A program made the position numbers and the translations under genes. The notes beneath the pieces are model-generated. The model worked only from the letters and a program-made list of their open reading frames with translations. It made no database searches and was not told where the DNA came from. Below are positions 13,603 to 22,600 of a stretch of 64,000 nt of DNA, in pieces (within the stretch, counting starts at the first letter, position 1; each line of letters opens with the position of its first letter). Source of the DNA: Cafeteria roenbergensis (Eukaryota > Sar > Bigyra > Bicosoecida > Cafeteriaceae); NCBI GenBank assembly GCA_008330645.1, contig VLTN01000092.1:1-64000 (forward strand), in the 5' to 3' direction.

Positions 13603-16600
13603 CTACGGGCTCTTGCCCTGCTCAGCGGAGCGGCGTTGGATTGCTTCGAAAGTGTCGCAGACGATGCCGACGAAAATGGAGGAGAAGAGCAGCGTGTTGA
13701 GCGCGATGAAGGAGAGGAAGTACGCCGCGGGCCAGAGCGAGGCCAGCGCGTCGAACGCGCCGAACATGATGTCGTGCCAGCCTTCGCCCACCAGGAGCTG
13801 GGCGAGCGTGGTGAGGGCCGAGTCCATAGAGTTGAAGTTTGCTCGTTGCGAGGAGTACACGTCCTGGGGCAGCGCCGTGAGGAGGCCGCCAAAGAGCCAG
13901 CAGCCCACCACAGCGTAGAGGAACAGTGCGGTGACCATCGCCACCAGCAGAGGGGCGTAGGCGGGCAGGCGCACCAGCAGCCCAAACACCAGCTGCCTGG
14001 TGGAGTGCACCACGCTGAAGAGCCGAAGCACGGGAAGGACGAGTCCCACGCGCGTGAGGCGGTCCGCGGAGGAGAGCGCCAGCGCCACGGCAGCCGACGC
14101 GTCGGTGCCCGCCGCGGGCGCCGAGGTGCCAAGCCCAGCCCTTCCGGCCACCGCCAGGGCCACGCTGGCGAGGAGGACCAGGAAGTCGCACCGGTTGGCG
14201 GCGGTCTGGAACCGAGTGCCCGAGGCGGGCCGGGCGTTGCTGCTCGCCGGGCGCCCTCCCGTCGAGCTGCGGTTCGGCTTGCTGGGCGCGCTGTCCTCCG
14301 AGGGCGGCGGCGACTTGTCCCCACCGGCACGCCTCCTGTCGAGCACCTCCTTGGCCCTGGCCGCAGCGCGCTCGCGAGCCGTCATTTCTGGCTTCTGGGC
14401 ACCGGACTTGGCCCTTGACTCTGCCTCCGCCTTGCTTCGCCGCAGTCTCACTTTGGCGCCGAGCTTGGCCGCTGCCGTAAGCGCCGCGCCCACCGACGCC
14501 AGACGGACTGTGCGGGGCCCAGAGAAGAAGGTGGACCAGCCCACGGCGAGCAGCCGCAGGAGGACCTCGGCCGCAAAGGTGAGCAGCATCGCGGTCAGGG
14601 CCGCGTCCACCGCCGCAGTCCAAGTTGTGCCATAGAGAGTGACAAGCCACACGTGGACCACCACAGTGACTCGAGCGACCACGTCGAACGACACCTGCTT
14701 CTCGTTGTTGAAGAAGGCGCGAAGCCAGGCCCTGGTGGCCTGCAGCCGCTGGCTCATCGACGCAAGGCACTTGCCGCACGAGGTCCCGTGGCAGCTCCGC
14801 ATGCACCCGCGCGCGGTCCTGGCGGCCGACTGGACCACGGTGCGCTCGTGGCCGTACTCGCCGTCCGCCAGGCGGAACTGCATTCGGTTCTTGAGCAGCT
14901 CGCAAAAGCGCACGAACTCGGCAACTCCGATGGACGCCGGCAGCGATCCCCAGTGCGACTCGCGCACCCCAAGCGCAGTGAAGAAGGACGCGTACTCGGA
15001 CCGCTCCAGCTCGGACGACGCGTCGTCGTCCAGCACGACGAAGGCGATGACCAGAGCAACGCGCCGGCGCCACAGCAGCTTGCGCTTGCGCCGCTCGCTG
15101 AGCTCCGTGTACTGGTTCTGGAAGGACGCGATCAGCAGGGCGCTCAGCACAAACAGGCCCAGGAAGCTCACCAGCACGAAGTAGGGGCGCTGCACCGCGT
15201 CGAGCCAGGCAGAGCTGGCCGCCGGGACAGACCCCTCTCTCGCGTACCGCTCGTGGATGGTGTTCCAGTTCTCGCCAGTCGTAACGAAGATGAAGGTGGT
15301 CAAGAAGGCCGGCACGAACGACGCGTATCCGCGGCCGATCTGCAAGGAGCCTGCCGACCCGCCATCGTCGCCTATGGAGTCGAAGGACGCGGCCGAGGAG
15401 GAGGAGGAGGACGATGCTGCGGAGGCGGAGGACGACTGCGTGGCCCCCGCCGACCCCGACGCCGCAGCCGCCGCCGCCGATGCGGAGCTCGTGGCCGACG
15501 CCAGGTCGCCCCCGAAGAGCGCCAGGCTGATAGACGCCACCACGAGGAGGAAGCTGAACCACAGCGCAATGACCCGGCGGGCGTGCAGCACGGCGCGGCC
15601 GAAGGCCACCAGAGCGGCGCGCAGCGCCGGAACGCGCGTGAGCAGCAGCACGGGCCGAAGCACAGCCGACACGGGCAGCAGCAGCGCCATGCGACCGGTG
15701 GTGTAGAGCACCCGTGTTCGAACGGCAACGTCGGCAGCCACAAGCAGCAGCAAGAAGACCCGGCCGAACCAGAGCCAGCGGATGGAGCCTCGCACGAAGG
15801 CCTTGTCGACCGTGTCCTCGTCGGGCGCAGCGGCGCCAGCACCAGCGAGCAAGGCCTTGCTGCTGCCCGCCGAGGCAGGGCCCTCTGTCCTAGGCAGCGG
15901 GGTGGCCGGCAGGGTGCTCGGGGTCGGGGCCAGCGCGTCTTCGCTGTCGAACGAATCAAAGGCGCTGCTGCCCCCGGCGCGTCGCTCGGCCTCCGCGTCG
16001 GCCTTGGCTTCCGCAGCCTTTTGCCGAGCTGTGCCGCTCTCCAGGTCAAGAAGCGGCTTCCTGAGGCCCTTGCCGATCGCGAGAACCAGCGCGTCGAACA
16101 GCAGCACGACCACAAGCACGCCCTCAACCAGCAGCAGCCGGTTCCGCAGCGCCAGCAGCGCGGCCGGAACAGCATCGCCCGCCGTCGCCGCAGTCCGCCA
16201 CACTTCCTCGTCTTGCACCTGCACCAGCCATCCAAGCGACGCCGCCACTGCGGAGGCGGCCGCCGCAACCGAGGCCGCCCACGCCGCGTGCGGCAGCGCG
16301 AGCAGGGAGGCGGCTTCCGCGCCGCTCCGCGTCGCCTCGGCGGACGACGTCGCCACCGCCACGGCGCTCGTGCTGAATCCGCCTGTCGAGCCGCTCACCG
16401 CGGCGGCGGCCGCGCCCCCCTCCCACACGGTCAGCAGGATGAGGGCCGCGCTTGCGCCGAAGACGACGGCGCGGTACCAGTCCGCCTCCACGACCGCGTG
16501 CGCGATGCCCCCGCAGGCCCTGCCGGCCCCTTCGTGCTCGACGTCCTCCAGGGCGTACCTCCCCGTCGTGTACATGGCCACGTAGCGGTGCGCGCGCACA

Positions 16601-19600
16601 AACACGTCAAGAGGCGGCTCGCTGTCGTCGTCAGCCGCCGCCGGCCGGGCAGCGAGGCGAGCGGCCATCTTGCCCGCCGCCCTGACTTGACGGCGCGCGC
16701 GGGCGCGGATGAGCCAGCGGCTGCAGCCGCAGCCTCGAAGAGGAGGGGAGCGCCGTCGGGCAGCGGGCGCTGCCGGCGACGAGGCCGATCCGCCCGCCTC
16801 GGGAGCCGCTCCGTCGTCCCCGGCAGCACCAGAGGCGCCCGCCTGCGCAGCCCTGGCCTCCCGCTCAACAGACGCCTGCATTGGGTTCGACTTCATAGTC
16901 ACGGCCTGGCCAGGCCGCGGCGGGGCTTGGAGGCCAGCGCCGCCACCGCCTAGGCTGATGCCCCACCCCCCTGCCTTCGATCCAGGCGCCGCCGCCGCTG
17001 CTGCTGCAGCCGCCGCGGCCGCGGCGGCTTGCTCCTCCGCCTCCTCCCTGGCCGCAGCCGCGTCGATTCCGGCCGCGCTGTCAACCAGCCTCCTCACGAA
17101 AGGGTGGATCGTGGCGCGAAGCTCCTCCAGGTCAGCTGCCACGTCATCCACGGACACCTTCTCCTTGTGGCCGGTGCCCCGCGGCGAGCGCATGGCCGGA
17201 ATGTCGCGCACCCGCGCGCCGGTGGAGCCGGTGCGGCGCCGAACGCGCGACGATGAGGCAAGGGCAGCGGAGGCAGCGGCTGCTGCTGCGGCGGCGGCGG
17301 TGGTGTCGTCGCCGGCGGGGGCGGTGAGGCTTCGAAGAGACGCCGCGGCCCGAGACACGGGCGGGCGGCGCGGGAGGGCGCTGGCGGGCCCGTGGCCGGG
17401 CCGGGGCTGCGAGGCGGCAGGGGAGCGGGCTCCGGCCATCGCGATGGGTTCGCGGCGGGAGTGCTGCCCGGGGAGGGCGGCGGGCGACGCCGGAGGCACC
17501 GCGCCAGCCGGCGACGCGGGCGCCGGAGGAGCGGTGGTCGATGGGGCAGAGGGGGCTGTGGCCGCTGCTGGGGGCGGGGGCGGGGGCGGCGGAGGTGGCT
17601 GAGACGGCGGCGCGCCGGGGGCCGGCTGGTCGACCCGTCCGGACAGCGAGCCGGTCGGCGGCTGGGCCGGTGCTGGCGGAGGCGGCGGCGGGACCGAGGC
17701 GCCCGTCTGGGCGGCGGAGGCGGGGGGCTTGGGCGCAGCGGCCGCAAGCCCTGCCGAGGCGGCGGAAGACGCGGTTGCCGCCGAAGCTTGCGCCGGAGGC
17801 GGTGGCGGCGGTGGGGGAGGAGGTGACGAGGTGGCCGCAGGGCCAAGCGCCGATCTGGGCACTGAGGCCGCGCAGGAGGAGTCGTCTCCGGACAGCGACC
17901 ACGGCGAGGGCGGGCACGACGACCCGCTGTCGGACAGGGCTGGCGAAGCCGGCGGCGCGCCGATCAGGCTCGCGGACTCGCCTGTCGTCGCCCCGCCGAC
18001 GCCAGGCTTTCGCTTGCTTGCCGCGGCAAACGCGGCGGCGGCAGACACCGCCCCGCGAGGTGCCGGGTCGGCGCCGGCCGCCCGTTTGCTGTCGTCCCCT
18101 ACAGAGCCGACGGGGGCGCTGACCTTGTCCTGGCTGCGCGCGCCAGTCTCCGAGCTGGAACCAGCCCCGCCGCCGCTGGCGGCGCCAGCCTTGCTGGGGC
18201 CGGCACCACTGAGCGGGTTGACGGCCACGCTCACGATGGCGGCGCTGGAGGCCGACCCTGCCATGGCCGTCGCCTCCTTGGCAACGTCCACGTTGCGTCG
18301 GACCGCCGTTACGCAGGCCGACACCGCAAACCCGCCGATGAGAGCGGCGCCACAGGTGACGACGAACGCGGCCGACAGCCAGTCGTTGAGCGTGGTGCGG
18401 AGGGGCTGGAGCCGCACGCCCGACGACACCACGGCGTCCAGGCCGTTGCCAAGGCGCCCCGCGCCTGTGGCGGACAGGAGGAGGTCTGCGCCCGGCGTGG
18501 ACACCCGCCCCTCCCCGCCCCGGGGAACGGATGTGGAGACCGTGAGCGGGGGCGTCGCGGCAGAGCCGCCCGAGCTGCTGCTTGCCGGCGAGGTGGCGGT
18601 CTCGGGCCCAGGGAACGGAACAGGCCCCGCGGCCGCCACGCCCACGCGCGCCAGGGACGGTCCCAGAGCGGCGAGCGCGGCGCTTCGGGCGCACTGGCCC
18701 GTGCCGGGCGCCGCCGCTGCCGCCAGGTCGGCCAGGGACCCGGAGTGCAGCAGCGGCAGGGCCAATGCCACGCGGCCAGTGACCCCCGAGCAGGCGGAGA
18801 AGGGGCCGTCTGCCTGCGCCGCTGAGGTGAGCGACTGCGCCGCAGCCAGCTCTGCCGCGACCACCAGCGGCCAGCGCTGTGAGAGGAGGGAGGCGGCGCC
18901 CGCCACGGCAGGGGCGCCGGAGCGGGAGCGCCGCAGCGACGAGGACAACACAGCGCCATCCATCGACGCGCGGAGGGGAGGCGGTGCGGCGGCGCCCGGA
19001 AGCATCGTCAGGCTGACTGCGGATCGGTCGCCGGACAGGCCTGGGCGGAGGTCGGGGCTGCTTCGGAAGCCGAGGGCGAGGCCCGAGTCCCCCGCCAGCA
19101 CCGCACGGGCCCGCGCTGACGCGGACGTGGAGTGGGGCTCTGTCGGCAGGATCGCGGCCAGGAGGAACGCCTCCAGGGCCTGCGGCGGGGCGAGGGGCGC
19201 GACGAGGCTGGCGAGCAGCGAGGGCACGCCCGGCGCCGCGTCACCGAGGAGCAGGTCGGCCAGTGTGGAGCGCGTGACGAGCTGCGCAGGCGCGTTGGCG
19301 GCGGCGGCGGCGGCGAGGGAGGGGGCCTGGCCCTCCCACACGCCGACCGGGGTGGCGTCTGCTGGGGCCGCCGCGGCGTCGATCGCGAAGAGAGCATCGT
19401 CGGCTCCGCCGGCCGTGGCGCGGATGGCGGCCGCGGAGTCGGGGTCGTAGGCAGACGGCCTGCCGTGCGACGAGGCCAGCAGGCGGGGCGGAAGGAGCGC
19501 GATGGAGCCCGTGGACACGAGCGACAGAGCGGAGCTCGCGGAGGCGGCGGAGCTGCCGAGGGCCACGGCGGCTGCGGCAGGGGCGGACACCGCCCCCGTG

Positions 19601-22600
19601 ACGGGGATCGTCACCGACACCCCGGCGGCGACGGCGGCGGCGACAGCGGCATCCGTGAGGGACGCGTCGCCGCCGAGGGCGTCGGCGGCCGCGCTGGCCG
19701 AGGCGCCGGGTCCCAGTGCGGCTGCAGTCCGCTGAATCGCCGCCGACACCGTGAGCGCATCCCCCGCCGCTGCGGACAGGCCGGCGCCGACGTCGGCCAG
19801 CGCCCGTCCCTCGCCCAGGTTGGCGCTGTCTTCGAAAGTGGCCCCTCCCGCGATGAGGGTGGACACGCTGGAGGGGAAGTAGTTGAGCAGAGCCGCCTCT
19901 GCCCCGAGCACCGCAACTCGAAGGCGGTTCAGGACTGCCGACGCGGCGCCGTCTGAAGGGCCCAGCGCTGCAAGGGTGGCTCTGCCGCGGGCGGGGGAGT
20001 CGCTCACAGCGAGTCGTGCGAGCAGCAGCTGCGGGGCGAGCGACACCGCGTCGCTCCACGCGTCCTTGAGCGTGTCGGACAGCTCCGAGGCGGGAAGCGA
20101 CACCCCCGCCAGGACAGGCACGCGCGCCGGCGGCACAGCCCCCCCCGGGGCCCCGCCCTGCTGTCGAGCCTCCGCCCAGGCCTCATAGGCGTCGCTCGCT
20201 CCCGCGGCGCTGCACGGTCCGTCGAACGCTGCGGCAGCACCGAGCGACGCGTTGCGGGTGCAGCTCAGCCGGCCGGCGGAGCCCGCCGCCCAGCCAACGA
20301 GCGCGTGGAGCGACGCCGCCGCCGGGCGCGCCCCCGCGGACAGCGCCTGCACCTGCGACTGCTGGGTCAGGGCGGCGGCGGACGCGGCGAGCTTCGCGGC
20401 TGGGCTGTCTGCCACCAGCGTGTCCACGCGACTGGGCGACGTCGGGAGCGTGCCTGCGCCGCGCGGCGGCAGGGCAGCAGCCCGAAGCGCGACCGCCCAC
20501 ACAGAGGACGTTGCCACCGCCGCTCTGACCGGCTCTGCCAGCGTGACCGTGAGGGACGTCGGCGCCCAGCTGACGGAGGACAGCGTCTGCTGGCCCAGCA
20601 TCGCAGCGGAGAGGCGGGCCTGCCCCTCGGACGCGCTGCCCGCGAGAGGCGCGGCCGCCGCAGCGGCGGCGGCGTCGTCTCGGGATCGAGCCGCCGCCGC
20701 CATGGCCGACGTCGCTGCCAGCGTCCACGCGAGCGGAGGCGGCGCGTTGCTCAGTGCGGAACTCGACTCAACGGCCACCAGCCCGGCCGCCAGGCCGCCC
20801 GCGGAGCCGCTGCCGCCGCCTCCAGCCTGCACGGTCGAGGCGGCCCAGGCAGCGGGGCCGGCGTCGGGAACGAGGTGCCAGCCCGCCAGCGCTGCGCCGT
20901 CAGAGGCCGCTAGGGCCGACCCCGGCTGCGCTGCCGACGGCACGAGTGTGCCGTCCGCGAACCACGCCACTGCAACGCCGCTCGTCGCAGCCGGGAGGGC
21001 GCCGAGCTCGGCTGCTGCCCCCGCCGCGGGGTCAGCGAGCGCCGCCAGCGACGGGGTCCCCTGCGTGCCGGCCAGCAGAGCGCCCGCCACGGCCCGCCCG
21101 TGGGCCGCGCTCGCGCCGGCCCCAGCGGCTGACGACGAGCCGCCCCCGTCCAAGGCAGTCGCCTCCGCAGCCGCGCTCAGCACCAGCAGCGCGGACGCAT
21201 CAACCGCCGCGGACCCAACCACGACCTCTCCGCTCCCAGCCGACGCCTGGCCGAGTGAGTCCACGCGACACATGACGTCGGCACCGCCCAGCAGCCCCCC
21301 TCCCGCCCCGAGAATCGCGTGCCAGTCCCCGCTCTGCCGCAGTGCGGGCGCCGCTGCCAGCTGCTGCAGCAGCTCGGCGCCAATGCGGCGCTGCACGCCC
21401 GCCAGCTCGGACAGCTCAGACGGCAGCGTCGCTGACGGCAGCGCCGACCGCGCGGCCAGCCGCATGGCCAGGGCCCGTGCGGCCGCAGAGCCGGGGAGGC
21501 CCTGCAGCGCCAGCGCCTGGCTGAGGGCGCGGCCGGCGGACACGGAGATGCGGGTGCTGACGCGCGACGACGGGGCGGCAGAGGCGTTGCTCCAAACGGG
21601 CAGGGCCAGCGGAACGAGGAGCTGCGTTTGGCAGGATGAGCAGAGGCTTCCCGATCCTTCCCACGCCCCAACGGCTGATGCTGCGCTGACGGGGGCGGCA
21701 GCCGCAACGACGCACCACCGCGTGGCCGACTTGGCAGCGGCCGCGGCCTCGGTCCGATCGGCCCCCTGCGCGCCCGCAGCTGGAAGCAGCGCGCCCTGGG
21801 CCGTAGAGAGCACGGCTGGCCGCCCGACGACGAGCCCCACTCCCTCCGCCGACGCGGCCGCCAGCTGGGCGCGGCCTGCCGCCGCGTGGGTGACATGGCT
21901 TGTCGCGATCCCGGCCACGGCGTGGCGCGAGACGGCCTCGGTGGCCTCTCCGATGCCCGTCATGGCCCCTGTCCAGGCGAGCCCCACGACTGCAACGGAC
22001 AGCGCGGTCAGCATCACAGACGCCAGCGTGGCTGCGCGAATGGCGCCCCCCCCGCCGCCGGCGCCCCCGCCCGCGTCCTTCTTGCCCTGCTTCTTCCCCG
22101 CCTTCCTCGACCCGCTCGACGACGCCAGCCGCGGCCGAGGGCGCCCGAACGAGCCCGCGAAACCGCCGGTGAGGGCCGCCTGGATGGCCACGAGGGAGGA
22201 GCCAGCCCCGCGCCCGGCGCCAGCGCCCGCCCCCGCCCCGTCGCCGCCAGCGCCCGCCCCAGACTTGTCCTGAAGCGCAGCGCCCCCGCTGCCCCCCTCA
22301 GCGGAGGCGAGCGCCAGCCCGCCTGCTGCTCGCCTGACCTCCTCCTCCGTGCCGACCCCGAGCGCCACAAGCTCGCCTGCTGCTCGCCTGACCTCCTCCT
22401 CCGCCGCCTCCCCGCGCATGCCCTCGCAAATGGACAGCAGCAGGACGAGCGTGGCCGCGCACACCCCGATCACCACGCTCACCGCCGCGGGCAAGAGCGT
22501 TGTGCGCGCGAGCGAGGCGCGCGGCAGAGCCACGATGACGGTCCACGCTCTGGGAAGCGGGCTCAGCGCGCTGGCCGCCTCGTCCGCTGCTGCCCAGGCC

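Noticed and set aside
13622-15562. Second minus-strand frame over the channel C-terminus
   Set aside because: Shadow frame without TM segments; the main frame has two six-TM domains and pore motifs.
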